Shown here: positions 42,995 through 51,891 of the stretch, piece after piece
Position numbering within the stretch: position 1 is the stretch's first letter
Layout of the letters: each line of letters begins with the position of its first letter
Assembly (NCBI RefSeq): GCF_001687105.1
Contig: NZ_CP014596.1
Location: 1,046,001-1,110,000, forward strand
Source of the DNA: Salipiger sp. CCB-MM3
GTDB lineage: Bacteria > Pseudomonadota > Alphaproteobacteria > Rhodobacterales > Rhodobacteraceae
Direction of reading: 5' to 3'
Length of the DNA: 64,000 bases
Position numbers and translations under genes: made by a program
Notes under the pieces: model-generated
What the model saw: the letters and a program-made list of their open reading frames with translations, nothing else
Database searches by the model: none
Told to the model about the DNA's origin: nothing

Positions 42995-44601
42995 GCGCGC
43001 TCTCCATCGAACACCTCAGCATCGGCCTGCCGCAGGGCGCTGACCGGGCCTTCGCGGTCGAGGATATCTCCTTTGCCATCGAGAAGGGCGAGATCCTCTG
43101 CGTCGTCGGCGAGAGCGGCTCGGGCAAGTCGATGACCGCCAACGCGCTGATGGGGCTGCTGCCGCCGGGCGTGACGGTGAAGACGGGCCGCGCCATGTTT
43201 GAGGCGCGCGACATCCTGCGCCTGCCGGAACCTGAAAAACAGGCGCTGCGCGGCGAGCGCATCGCGATGATCTTTCAGGAGCCGATGACCGCGCTCAACC
43301 CGTTGATGCGCATCGGCGAGCAAATCGCCGAGGTCTTTGCCGCGCATGACCGCTTTTCCCAGCAGCAGCGGCGCGACAAGGCGCTGAACCTGATCCGCGA
43401 GGTCGGGCTGCCGGACCCCGAGAAGATCATCCGTGCCTATCCGTTCCAGCTTTCGGGCGGGCAACGGCAGCGGGCTATGATCGCCATGGCGTTGGCGCTG
43501 GAGCCGAAACTTCTGATCGCCGACGAGCCGACCACGGCGCTTGACGTGACCACGCAGGCACAGATCCTCAAGCTGATCCTCGACCTGCGCGAGCGGCACG
43601 GGATGGCGGTGATGTTCATCACCCACGACTTCGGGGTGGTGGCCGAGATCGCCGATCAGGTGATCGTCATGCGCGAGGGCAAGGTGGTCGAACGTGGCAG
43701 CGCCACCTCGGTGCTCACCGACCCGCAGCACGACTACACCCGCCGCCTGCTTGACGCGATCCCCACCGGCAAGCTGCCGCCCGCCCGTGCCCCGCGCGAC
43801 GTTCCGGCGCTCGAGATCAAAGGACTGCGTAAAGTCTATCGCACCGGGGGCGGCATGTTCCGCCCGGTGCGCGAAGTGCGCGCGGTGGACGATGTCTCGC
43901 TCACCGTCGGGCGCGGCGAGGTGCTGGGGCTGGTCGGAGAGAGCGGCTCGGGCAAGTCAACTCTGGGCCGCACCGCGGTGCGGCTGGTCACGCCGGACGG
44001 CGGGCAGGTGCTGGTCGGCGGCACCGATCTGGCGGCGCTGTCGGAAGAGGAGCTTCGCAAGCAGCGCCACAAGGTGCAGATGGTGTTTCAGGATCCCTAT
44101 GCCTCGCTCAATCCGCGCCAGCGGATCATGGGCGCGCTGACCGACGGGCCAATCACCAAGGGCGTGCCGAAAGCGCAGGCGCAGGCGCGGGCGAAGGAAC
44201 TGCTCGAGATCGTCGGCCTTGGCGCCGATGCCGCCAGCCGCTTTCCGCATGAGTTCTCGGGCGGCCAGCGCCAGCGTATCGGGATTGCCCGCGCGCTGGC
44301 CATGGACCCCGAACTGATCATCGCCGATGAGGCAGTTTCGGCGCTGGACGTCTCTATTCAGGCGCAGGTGCTGGACCTTCTGCGCGATCTGCGCGAGCGT
44401 TTCGATCTGTCGATCCTGTTCATCACCCACGACCTGCGGGTGGCGGCGCAACTCTGCGACAGGATCGCCGTGATGCAGAAAGGCAAACTGGTGGAGATCG
44501 GAACCGTGCACGACATTTTCCTCAATCCGGCGCAAGCGTACACGCGGCAGCTTCTGGCGGCCGTGCCGGGCGCCGACTGGGCCAGCGAGGGCGCCGCATG
44601 A
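42991..44601 (+). CDS. ABC transporter ATP-binding protein, DppD-DppF fusion
   Basis: Protein of 536 residues with two nucleotide-binding domains in one chain, as in GsiA. Domain 1 (about 5-255): Walker A GESGSGKS, signature LSGGQRQRAMIAMAL, Walker B LLIADEPTTALD. Domain 2 (about 270-530): Walker A GESGSGKS, signature FSGGQRQRIGIARAL, Walker B LIIADEAVSALD, where the usual DEP is DEA. The frame is open upstream, but ATG 42991 overlaps the permease stop (ATGA), indicating coupling. Confidence 0.94.
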   Translation: MSALSIEHLSIGLPQGADRAFAVEDISFAIEKGEILCVVGESGSGKSMTANALMGLLPPGVTVKTGRAMFEARDILRLPEPEKQALRGERIAMIFQEPMTALNPLMRIGEQIAEVFAAHDRFSQQQRRDKALNLIREVGLPDPEKIIRAYPFQLSGGQRQRAMIAMALALEPKLLIADEPTTALDVTTQAQILKLILDLRERHGMAVMFITHDFGVVAEIADQVIVMREGKVVERGSATSVLTDPQHDYTRRLLDAIPTGKLPPARAPRDVPALEIKGLRKVYRTGGGMFRPVREVRAVDDVSLTVGRGEVLGLVGESGSGKSTLGRTAVRLVTPDGGQVLVGGTDLAALSEEELRKQRHKVQMVFQDPYASLNPRQRIMGALTDGPITKGVPKAQAQARAKELLEIVGLGADAASRFPHEFSGGQRQRIGIARALAMDPELIIADEAVSALDVSIQAQVLDLLRDLRERFDLSILFITHDLRVAAQLCDRIAVMQKGKLVEIGTVHDIFLNPAQAYTRQLLAAVPGADWASEGAA

Positions 44602-45491
44602 GGGGCGTCATCACCACCAGCGGCGGCGTCGATCTCTGGCCGCACTACAGCGAGATTTTCGCCAAGGACGCGCCCGAACTGACCGTCATGCGGCGCGAGG
44701 ATATCACCGATCCGGCGCAGGTGGATTTCGTCTTTACCTTCATCCCGCCCGCCGATGTGTTCGAGGGCATGAGCGGGCTCAAGGCGATCTTCTCGGCGGG
44801 GGCGGGCACCGATGCGATCATGGCCTGCCCGTCGCGCCCCGAGAGCGTGCCGGTCTATCGGGTGGAGGACGCCGATCAGGCGCTGCAGATGGCGGGCTTT
44901 GCCGCCTTCCACGTGCTCTGGCATCACCGCGACATGGGCCGCTACGTCGCGCAGCAGGCGAAGGGCAAATGGTCGCGCACCGTGACCGGCCTTTCGCCCA
45001 GCTACCGCCGCGTCGGCGTGCTGGGCTTTGGCCATATGGGTCGCGCCATCGCCAAAGGGCTGATGGGGCTGGGCTATGCGGTGGCGGGCTATTCGCGCCG
45101 CGCGCCCGATCCGGCGGAACCGGGCGTGCAGCATTTCCACGGCGACGGGCTCGATGACTTCCTTGCTCAGACCGACATCCTGATCAACGTGCTGCCGCTG
45201 ACAAGCACCACGCGCGGCATGATCGACGCGGGCTTTTTGCAAAAGCTGCCGCAGGGCGCGGCGCTGGTGCAGATCGGTCGCGGCGGTCAGGTGGTCGAGG
45301 ATGAGCTGATGGCGGTGCTGGACAGTGGACACCTCTCGGGTGCCTCGCTCGATGTCTTCGAGACCGAGCCGCTGCCGCAGGAGCATCCGCTTTGGGCGCA
45401 TCCCAAGGTGCTCATCACCCCGCATGTGGCCAGCATCCCCGAGCGGCGCTTCGTCGTGCAGTCGATCCGCGAGCGGCTCTCTTCCCTGTAA
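44598..45491 (+). CDS. D-2-hydroxyacid dehydrogenase, glyoxylate/hydroxypyruvate reductase A-like
   Basis: NAD(P)-dependent reductase of 297 residues. Substrate-domain FSAGAGTDAIM (about 72-82), Rossmann motif GVLGFGHMGRAIAKGL (about 139-154), catalytic Arg in QIGRGGQVVEDEL, Glu in DVFETEPLPQEHPLW and His in ITPHVASI are all present. It overlaps the ATPase gene (ATGA) and lies 18 bp before the amidase. In this operon it may reduce a 2-keto acid or aldehyde-acid made after amide hydrolysis and aldol cleavage; the substrate is not known. Confidence 0.9.
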   Translation: MRGVITTSGGVDLWPHYSEIFAKDAPELTVMRREDITDPAQVDFVFTFIPPADVFEGMSGLKAIFSAGAGTDAIMACPSRPESVPVYRVEDADQALQMAGFAAFHVLWHHRDMGRYVAQQAKGKWSRTVTGLSPSYRRVGVLGFGHMGRAIAKGLMGLGYAVAGYSRRAPDPAEPGVQHFHGDGLDDFLAQTDILINVLPLTSTTRGMIDAGFLQKLPQGAALVQIGRGGQVVEDELMAVLDSGHLSGASLDVFETEPLPQEHPLWAHPKVLITPHVASIPERRFVVQSIRERLSSL

Positions 45492-45509
45492 CCTTCCGAA
45501 GGCCCTTTC

Positions 45510-46898
45510 ATGACAGACCCCAACGACCTTTCCGCCCGCAATCTCGCGGCGGCGATCCGCAGTGGCCGGATGCGCGCGCAGGATGTGATCCGCAGCACGC
45601 TCGACCGTGTGGCGCGCGAGAACCCGGCGATCAACGCCATCGTGCAGGACTGCGGCGCAGACGCCATGCGCGAGGCCGAGGCGCTGGATGCGCGCATCGC
45701 GGCGGGCGAGACGGTGGGGGCGCTCGCCGGTGTGCCGGTCACGGTGAAGGTGATCGCCGACCAGAAGGGCTATGCCACCACCAATGGCACCACGCTGGCC
45801 AAGGATCTGATCGCCACCGAGGACGCGGGCTTTCTGCGCAACATGCGGGCGCAGGACGCGATTGTCATCGGGCGCACCAACTGCCCGGCGTTCTCGTATC
45901 GCTGGTTCAGTTCGAACAACCTGCATGGCACCACCAGCAACCCGCACAACCCGGCGCTGACGCCGGGCGGCTCATCCGGCGGGGCCGGGGCGGCGACGGC
46001 GGCGGGGCTGGGGCATATCGCCCATGGCACCGATATTGCGGGCTCGATCCGCTACCCGGCCTATGCCTGCGGTGTGCAGGGGCTGCGCCCGACGCCGGGC
46101 CGAGTGCCCGCGCAGAACAACACCGGGCCCGACCGCGCCATCGGCCCTCAGTTGATGGCCGTCGCAGGGCCGCTCGCACGGCGGGTGGATGATCTGCGGC
46201 TGGGGCTCGAGGCTATGTCCGGCTACGCGCCCGACGACGCGTGGAGCACGCCGATGCCGTTGACCGGGCCGAACCTGCCGCGCCGCGTCGCGCTGGTGAA
46301 ACGGCCCGGCGGCATCGATACCGATCCGCGCATCATCGCCGATCTCGAACGCGCCGCCGCGATCCTCCGCGCTGCGGGTTGGCAGGTGGACGAGCCCACC
46401 GAGGTGCCCGACATCCGTGAGGCGGTGGATGTGCAGATCGACCTTTGGCTGTCGGACGCGCATTCGGACAAGCTGGCGGCGGCGAAACTCGAAGGCGATC
46501 CCGGTGCCATCGCGCTGCTCAGCTTCTACGAGGAACGCGCCAAGGCGATTGACGTGGCCAGGTTCAGCGCGCTGTTCACCCGCCGCTCGCGGCTGATCCG
46601 GGCGTGGCGCGCGTTCCTCGTCGATTATCCGATCGTGCTGATGCCGGTCTCGTCGGAACTGCCTTTCGCGCAGGATGAGGACCTGAACGGCCCCGAGGCC
46701 ATCGCCCGGCTATGGGAGGCGCAGGTGCCGCAGATCGGCATTCCGGTTCTGGGGCTTCCGGCGGTCTCGATCTGCTCGGGGGTCGAGGCGGGCGTGCCCT
46801 GCGGTGTGCAGCTTGTGGCGCCGCCGTGGCGCGAGGATATCTGCCTCGAAGCTGGCGAGGTGTTGGAGGCGGCTTTCGGTCTGCATCCCCCGGCGTGA
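45510..46898 (+). CDS. Amidase-signature-family hydrolase
   Basis: Protein of 462 residues. The Ser-cisSer-Lys triad is present: Lys80 in GVPVTVKVIADQKGY, the Ser155/156 pair in TPGGSSGGAG and Ser179 in DIAGSIRYPA. Length and spacing fit the amidase-signature family (indoleacetamide hydrolase, AtzF, 6-aminohexanoate hydrolase relatives). No signal peptide. Last gene of the aldolase-ABC-dehydrogenase operon and followed by a strong hairpin, so it probably hydrolyses the imported substrate or a catabolite in the cytoplasm. Confidence 0.91.
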   Translation: MTDPNDLSARNLAAAIRSGRMRAQDVIRSTLDRVARENPAINAIVQDCGADAMREAEALDARIAAGETVGALAGVPVTVKVIADQKGYATTNGTTLAKDLIATEDAGFLRNMRAQDAIVIGRTNCPAFSYRWFSSNNLHGTTSNPHNPALTPGGSSGGAGAATAAGLGHIAHGTDIAGSIRYPAYACGVQGLRPTPGRVPAQNNTGPDRAIGPQLMAVAGPLARRVDDLRLGLEAMSGYAPDDAWSTPMPLTGPNLPRRVALVKRPGGIDTDPRIIADLERAAAILRAAGWQVDEPTEVPDIREAVDVQIDLWLSDAHSDKLAAAKLEGDPGAIALLSFYEERAKAIDVARFSALFTRRSRLIRAWRAFLVDYPIVLMPVSSELPFAQDEDLNGPEAIARLWEAQVPQIGIPVLGLPAVSICSGVEAGVPCGVQLVAPPWREDICLEAGEVLEAAFGLHPPA

Positions 46899-46923
46899 CG
46901 GTTCACCATCCGCCATGCAAAAG

Positions 46924-46947
46924 CGCCGGCCCCGCAAAGGGCCGGCG
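46924..46947. terminator. Strong hairpin terminator between amidase operon and TRAP-2 operon
   Basis: Stem CGCCGGCCC/GGGCCGGCG, 9 bp, 6-nt loop, followed on the plus strand by TTGTCATTTT. It is preceded by AAAAG, giving a T-run for the opposite strand as well, so it probably ends both convergent operons. Confidence 0.8.
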
Positions 46948-47001
46948 TTGTCATTTTGCGCGCAGGCCAGCCCCGGGGAGAGCCAACCCGCGCGGGTCCG
47001 G

Positions 47002-48288
47002 TCACTGTCCGTAGACCAGATCCACCAGCGAGAGAGACACAGCCGGCACATAGGTGACGAGCAGCAGCACCAGCACCAGAACCCCCACGAAAGGCAGGTT
47101 GGCGATGGAGGTGCGCCACACGTCGGTGCGCGCGATCGAACAGGAGGTGATCAATACGCTCGCAACCGGCGGCGTCTGCTGGCCAAGGGCGATGTTCAGC
47201 GTCAGCAGAATACCGAACTGGATGGGGTTGATCCCGAGCTCATGCACCAGCGGCATGAAGATCGGCACCGTCAGGATGATCGCCGCCGCGCCATGCAGCA
47301 CCATGCCCACAAAGAGCAGGAAGAGGTTGATGATCATCAGCACGGCAAACGGGTTGGTGGTGATCTGGGTGATGCCCGCGGCCAGCCGCTGCGGCATCTC
47401 GGTCTCAGTCAGGTAGAGCCCCAGCACCGCCGAGGCGGCGACCATCAGCATCACCACAGAGGTCTGCAGCACTCCGTCCACCAGCGCCTGATAGAGATGG
47501 CGCAGGTCGATCTCGCGGTAGATGAAGACCCCGATGAAGAGCGCCGCCACCACCGCCAGCGCCGCGCCTTCGGTCGCCGTCACCACGCCGCCGAAGATGC
47601 CGCCGAGGATCACCACCGGCAGGATCAGCGCCCAGGACGCCTCTTTCCCGGTCTCGGCAAGACGGCGCAGCGAGAAGGCCTCGTCGCGTGGCAGGTCGTA
47701 GCGCCGGGCCATGTAGTAGCAGAGCGCCATCAGCAGCCCTCCGCCCAGCACGCCGGGCACGATGCCCGCGACGAAGAGCTTGACCACCGAGGTGTCGGAC
47801 ATGGCGCCGTAAAGGATCATCGGGATCGACGGCGGGATGATGATTGCCAGCGAGGCTGAAGACGAGGTGATCGCCGCCGCGAGCCGCGGCTGATAGCCCT
47901 TTTCCTTCATCGCCGGGATCAGCACCGATCCGGTCGCGGCCACATCGGCCACGGCGGAGCCGGAGATCTCGGCAAAGAACATCGACACGCCGACGTTGAC
48001 CATCGCCAGCCCGCCGCGCACGAAGCCGATCAGCGCCGAGACGAAGGCGATGAGCCTCGTCGAGATGCCGCCCGTGTTCATCAGCGCGCCTGCGAGGATG
48101 AACAGCGGAATGGCGATCAGCGGAAAGCTGGTGGCTCCGTCATAGAGCGACAGCGCGGCGTTGAGAAAGCCAAGCTCGCCATTGAGCAGATAGACGCCCA
48201 AGAGTGCCGATCCGAGGATCGAGAAGGCGATGGGCATGCCGACGGCGATCAGCACGAACATGAACAGCAGAATGCCGGCTTCGATCAT
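47002..48288 (-). CDS. TRAP transporter large membrane subunit, DctM family (second system)
   Basis: Membrane protein of 428 residues, about twelve helices. Motifs AEISGSAVADVAATGSVLIPAM (about 107-128), IIPPSIPMILYGA (about 150-162) and NIALGQQTPPVASVLITSC are those of DctM. Its start overlaps the DctQ stop by four bases. Last gene of the leftward PdxA-DctP-DctQ-DctM set. Ligand unknown; the sequence is clearly distinct from the uronate DctM at 5817. Confidence 0.94.
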   Translation of the reverse strand: MIEAGILLFMFVLIAVGMPIAFSILGSALLGVYLLNGELGFLNAALSLYDGATSFPLIAIPLFILAGALMNTGGISTRLIAFVSALIGFVRGGLAMVNVGVSMFFAEISGSAVADVAATGSVLIPAMKEKGYQPRLAAAITSSSASLAIIIPPSIPMILYGAMSDTSVVKLFVAGIVPGVLGGGLLMALCYYMARRYDLPRDEAFSLRRLAETGKEASWALILPVVILGGIFGGVVTATEGAALAVVAALFIGVFIYREIDLRHLYQALVDGVLQTSVVMLMVAASAVLGLYLTETEMPQRLAAGITQITTNPFAVLMIINLFLLFVGMVLHGAAAIILTVPIFMPLVHELGINPIQFGILLTLNIALGQQTPPVASVLITSCSIARTDVWRTSIANLPFVGVLVLVLLLVTYVPAVSLSLVDLVYGQ

Positions 48289-48869
48289 TGCGTGGCCTCC
48301 CGGGGCGCGGAATGGGGGGGATGGGCGCGGGCCTGTGCCAGTTCGGCCTCGGCGCGGGCGATCTCATGCTCGATCTCGGCGGTATCGGGATCGACGCCGT
48401 CGCGGACCGCTTGCAGCCGCTGCGGCAGCGTCAGGAGCCGCCCGACGAACATCAGGGCAAAGCTCACCGGCAGCACGCCTTGCAGCACGGCGCGGGGCAC
48501 GAAGCGCACCGTGGTCATCACCTCGTCGCCGAAGATCTCGAGGATCGCCCAACCCGCCCATGTGACGATGGCACAGATGGTCAGGAACAGCAGCTCGACA
48601 ATGCCGAAGAGCACGAAGCGCCCAAGGCCGGGCAGGCCGAACATCAGCCCGTTGAACCCCATGTGCGAGTTGCGCACCACGGCCAGCGCGGCCCCGGTGA
48701 AAGTGATCCATGCGAGCAGCGCGGCGGCCACTTCGTCGTACCAGATCAGCGACTGGCCGGTGTAGCGATAGGCGACGCCGAGCAGCACCACGAGAGCCAG
48801 CACGACGATCATCGCGATCGTGGCGATCTGCAGGGCGCGATCAAGCCAGCGGATGGAACGGGACAGCAC
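48285..48869 (-). CDS. TRAP transporter small membrane subunit, DctQ family (second system)
   Basis: Membrane protein of 194 residues with four helices in the first 145 residues; the DctQ loop reads SLIWYDEVAAALLAWITFTGAA (about 38-60). A charged C-terminal tail of about 45 residues (DGVDPDTAEIEHEIARAEAELAQARAHPPHS) is longer than usual and could form a coiled coil. Coupled to DctM by an ATGA overlap. Confidence 0.9.
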   Translation of the reverse strand: MLSRSIRWLDRALQIATIAMIVVLALVVLLGVAYRYTGQSLIWYDEVAAALLAWITFTGAALAVVRNSHMGFNGLMFGLPGLGRFVLFGIVELLFLTICAIVTWAGWAILEIFGDEVMTTVRFVPRAVLQGVLPVSFALMFVGRLLTLPQRLQAVRDGVDPDTAEIEHEIARAEAELAQARAHPPHSAPREATQ

Positions 48870-48898
48870 GTTTGCCTCCGTATGAATTGGGGGGATGG

Positions 48899-48924
48899 GG
48901 CGGCGCGGTCAGGGCCGCGCCGCC
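48899..48924 (-). promoter_or_regulatory. Intra-operon stem-loop after second TRAP binding-protein gene
   Basis: Perfect 10-bp stem GGCGGCGCGG/CCGCGCCGCC with a 6-nt loop, between the DctP stop at 48933 and the DctQ start at 48869. No T-run on the downstream side. Confidence 0.65.
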
Positions 48925-48932
48925 GGGATGGC

Positions 48933-49922
48933 TCAGGACCCCGAGCCGTTTGCCAGCGAGAGCGCCTTGTCGATCATCTCTTGCCCGCCATCAACTTCGG
49001 CGGCGAACTTTTCGTAGATCGGCTTGGAGGCTTCGACGAAGGCGTCGCGGTCGGTCTTGTTGACCTTGAGGCCACCCTCTTCGAGCTTGCCCACGAGTTC
49101 CTCATCCTGCGCCGCACCGGTCTCGCGCGCCCAGAAGGCGACTTCCTTGGCGGTCTCCTCGATGATCTGCTGCACCTCGGGGTCGAGCTTTTCAAAGGCC
49201 TTGATGCCGACCGTCGGATAGGCGGGCGAATAAACGTGGCCCGAGAGCGAGAGATACTCCTGCACCTCGTTGAGCTTGCCGCCGTAGATGTTGGTCATCG
49301 GGTTTTCCTGCCCGTCGACCACGCCGGTCTGCAGCGCCACGAACAGCTCCGAGAAGGGCATCGGCGTCGGGTTGGCGCCGTATTCCTTGAACATCGCCAC
49401 GCGCCAGCTGGAATTCGGCGTGCGGATCTTCAGCCCCTGAAGATCGGCGGGCGTGGTCACCGGATGCTTGGAGTTGGTGATCTGGCGAAAGCCGTTCTCC
49501 CAGATCGCCAGCGGCTTGTAGCCCTTGGCCTCGGCGGCGGGCAGCAGCACGCTGTCAAACAGCGCCTCGTCGATCTTCGCCAAGTGCGCGCGGTCGGCCA
49601 CGAGGAAGGGCAGATCGAACAGCGCGTATTCCGGCGCGATCTCGGGCATGGTCGAGCTGGGCAGGGTGATGTGCATCGTGCCCAGCTTGATCTTCTGCAG
49701 CATGTCCTTGTCTTTGCCCAGCTGCGAGCTGTCAAAGACCTTCACCACCGCTTTGTCGCCGAGTTTCTCGTTGGCGCGGCGGGCAAATTCCTCGGCGGAT
49801 TGATCCTGCAGCGAGCCGTCTGCGGCGCTGATCCCAAAGATGATCTCGGTTTGCGCCAGCGCGGGTGCGGCCTGTAGCGTCGCTGCGACGGCTCCGATCA
49901 GTGCGATATGCTTGAGTTCCAA
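48933..49922 (-). CDS. TRAP transporter solute-binding protein, DctP family (second system)
   Basis: Periplasmic receptor of 329 residues with a signal peptide ending PALAQ (residue 24). The ligand-arginine segment LQGLKIRTPNSSWRVAMFKEYGANPTPMPFSELFVALQTGVVDGQENP (about 145-190) is well conserved. The variant KIRTPNS... is common among carboxylate binders. It sits between a PdxA-like dehydrogenase (45 bp) and the DctQ gene, so the ligand is probably a small hydroxy-carboxylate. Confidence 0.92.
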   Translation of the reverse strand: MELKHIALIGAVAATLQAAPALAQTEIIFGISAADGSLQDQSAEEFARRANEKLGDKAVVKVFDSSQLGKDKDMLQKIKLGTMHITLPSSTMPEIAPEYALFDLPFLVADRAHLAKIDEALFDSVLLPAAEAKGYKPLAIWENGFRQITNSKHPVTTPADLQGLKIRTPNSSWRVAMFKEYGANPTPMPFSELFVALQTGVVDGQENPMTNIYGGKLNEVQEYLSLSGHVYSPAYPTVGIKAFEKLDPEVQQIIEETAKEVAFWARETGAAQDEELVGKLEEGGLKVNKTDRDAFVEASKPIYEKFAAEVDGGQEMIDKALSLANGSGS

Positions 49923-49967
49923 GTGTGTCTCCTCCCTGAGTGCTTGGTCCTGTTGGTGGGGGTGGGC

Positions 49968-51038
49968 TCAGCCGGCCAGAACCTCCGGTTCGGTGAGCGC
50001 CGCGATGGCCCCGGCCGCATGCGTGCGGTCCTCCTCCGTGGCCGGCGGCCGGGGCTGCAGCCCGGCCAGTTTCCGGCCGAGAGCGATTGCATTGAAGGTG
50101 GCGCCGGTGTCGGCGCAGCCCTTGCCCGCGATGTCGAAGGCGGTGCCATGCGCCGGGGTCACGATCGGGAACGGGTAGCCCGCGATCAGCGTCACCCCCC
50201 GGTCGAAGCCGATCAGCTTCATCGCGATCTGTCCCTGATCGTGATACATGGTCATCACCGCGTCGAACTCTCCCCCCTTGATGGCCCGCACAAAGACGGT
50301 ATCCGAGGGCACGGGGCCGGTCACGTTAATCCCTTGGGATTTGGCGATTTCGATGGCGGGGGCGATCACCTCGTCATCCTCATGGCCGAAATTTCCGCCA
50401 TCCCCGGCATGGGGGTTGAGCGCCGCGACGCCAATGCGCGGGTTTGGAATGCCCGCGGCAGTCATCACCTCGGCGGTGAGTTTCAGGCTGTTGGCCACGC
50501 GCTCGGTGGTGATCGTGGCCGCCACCTTGCTCAGCGGGATATGCGAGGTCACCCGGGCGTTCCACACTTCGTCGAGCACGTTGAACTCGCGGCCCGATTG
50601 CTCGGACTCGATCACCGCGTCGACAAAGCCGATCTCGTCCACATAGCTGGAGCGCGCGAGGCGCATGGAGTGTTTGTTAAACGGGGTGAAGGCGACCACG
50701 CCCGCGATCCCGGCCTTGCCGAGCAGCAGCGCCGTGGCGAAATTCTGCAGCGAGGCGCGGCCCCCGGCGTCCGAGGATTTGCCCGGCGGCACCGTGGCTG
50801 GATCGCAATTGTGCAGGTCGAGCAGCAGCGCGCCTTCGGGCAGCGGCTTTGCGAGGTCGGCGGTGGAGATCACCGGCAGGTCAACCTTCACTCCGGCGAT
50901 CTGTGCGCCTTTCGCCAGCAGGCGTGCATCCCCGATGACGATCAGATCGCCAAGGTTCGCCTGCGCATCCGCCACGATCTTCGCAGCCAGTTCAGGCCCG
51001 ATCCCGGCGGCATCCCCGATCGCCAATGCCACTCGCAT
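49968..51038 (-). CDS. PdxA-family dehydrogenase (PdxA2-like, probable catabolic 4-phospho-hydroxyacid dehydrogenase)
   Basis: Protein of 356 residues. Metal-binding histidines of the PdxA family are in place: VTSHIPL, ALNPHAGDGGNFG and PAHGTAFDIAGKG, plus GPVPSDTVF and MYHDQGQIAMK. The PAHGTAFDIAG form is that of PdxA2-type enzymes, which act on threonate- or erythronate-4-phosphate, rather than vitamin B6 PdxA. The usual DUF1537 kinase partner is not nearby. Being first in a TRAP operon with a divergent GntR regulator supports a catabolic role. Biosynthetic PdxA cannot be excluded. Confidence 0.85.
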   Translation of the reverse strand: MRVALAIGDAAGIGPELAAKIVADAQANLGDLIVIGDARLLAKGAQIAGVKVDLPVISTADLAKPLPEGALLLDLHNCDPATVPPGKSSDAGGRASLQNFATALLLGKAGIAGVVAFTPFNKHSMRLARSSYVDEIGFVDAVIESEQSGREFNVLDEVWNARVTSHIPLSKVAATITTERVANSLKLTAEVMTAAGIPNPRIGVAALNPHAGDGGNFGHEDDEVIAPAIEIAKSQGINVTGPVPSDTVFVRAIKGGEFDAVMTMYHDQGQIAMKLIGFDRGVTLIAGYPFPIVTPAHGTAFDIAGKGCADTGATFNAIALGRKLAGLQPRPPATEEDRTHAAGAIAALTEPEVLAG

Positions 51039-51081
51039 ATTCGATTCTCCTCCACATGTATTTTGTATATTTTGTGTTCCA

Positions 51082-51090
51082 ATACGGTAT
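51082..51090. promoter_or_regulatory. Candidate GntR operator between PdxA2/TRAP operon and its regulator
   Basis: ATAC-G-GTAT, a perfect 4-bp inverted repeat, adjacent to an AT-rich stretch (51056-51076) unlike its surroundings. It lies in the 107-bp divergent gap. The arms are short, so this is only suggestive. Confidence 0.3.
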
Positions 51091-51145
51091 CGCGTGGCAA
51101 GGAAAATCTTGCTAACCTAGGCGAAACAGTCACTGCGGAGGTGTC

Positions 51146-51817
51146 ATGGACCTGTCTTCAGCTTCGGCCATGCCATTGCAAATCAAGAAGGAATCCCTTC
51201 ACGATCAGGTCGCGAACCGGATCCGGGACCTGATCATCGAAGGCCATCTCGAGCCGGGAAGCCGGATCGATGAGGTGCAACTGCTCGAACAACTGGGGGT
51301 GTCACGCACCCCATTTCGCGAGGCGTTGCGCACTCTGGCCGCCGAAGGGCTGATCGTCATCCAGCCCTCGCGCGGGGCTACGGTGCGCAAACTCTCGCCG
51401 CAGGATGTGTTCTCGATGCTCGAAGTGCTGGGCCATCTGGAGAAACTGGCCGGCCAGACCGCCTGCGAACGGGCCAGCGACGAAGACATCGCCGGAATGC
51501 GCGCGCTGCACGAAGAGATGCTGGCGCATTACCGCAAGCGCGATCGGCTGCCCTACTACAAGCTCAATCAGGAGTTTCATTCGCGGCTGGCGGCGCTGTC
51601 GGACAATGAGACGCTGCAGGAGATACAGCAGAACATTCAGGGGCGGCTGAAACGCATCCGCTTTGTCGGCAATGGCACCGAGACGTTCTGGGCCGATGCG
51701 GTGGGCGAGCATGAGGAGATGATCGCCGCCTTGGAAGCGCGCGATGGTGCGCGGCTCGGCGATGTGATGTCGCGCCATCTCACCAACACTTGGGACCGGG
51801 TGAAAGAGACGCTCTGA
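51146..51817 (+). CDS. GntR-family regulator with FCD domain
   Basis: Protein of 223 residues. HTH at about 12-78 (LIIEGHLEPGSRIDEVQLLEQLGVSRTPFREALRTLAAEGLI) and FCD domain with YYKLNQEFHSRLAALSDNE and GEHEEMIAALEARDGARLGDVMSRHL, the metal-binding pattern. ATG 51146 follows GGAGGTG. Divergent from the PdxA2/TRAP operon, which it probably represses in the absence of substrate. Confidence 0.9.
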   Translation: MDLSSASAMPLQIKKESLHDQVANRIRDLIIEGHLEPGSRIDEVQLLEQLGVSRTPFREALRTLAAEGLIVIQPSRGATVRKLSPQDVFSMLEVLGHLEKLAGQTACERASDEDIAGMRALHEEMLAHYRKRDRLPYYKLNQEFHSRLAALSDNETLQEIQQNIQGRLKRIRFVGNGTETFWADAVGEHEEMIAALEARDGARLGDVMSRHLTNTWDRVKETL

Positions 51818-51851
51818 GCCGCCGGGGCGGCCACGATCCCCAGGACTGCAA

Positions 51852-51879
51852 AAGGGCGCGGCAGGAGTGCCGGGCCCTT
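51852..51879. terminator. Bidirectional terminator between GntR and intradiol dioxygenase genes
   Basis: AAGGGC, one mismatch, CGGCA with a 4-nt loop and the complementary arm, followed by CGTTTGTTGT and preceded by GCAAA. It lies between two convergent stop codons. Confidence 0.7.
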
Positions 51880-51891
51880 CGTTTGTTGTCC

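Noticed and set aside
49968..51038. Vitamin B6 biosynthetic PdxA
   Set aside because: The PAHGTAFDIAG motif and TRAP/GntR context fit the catabolic PdxA2 branch better, although this is not proven.
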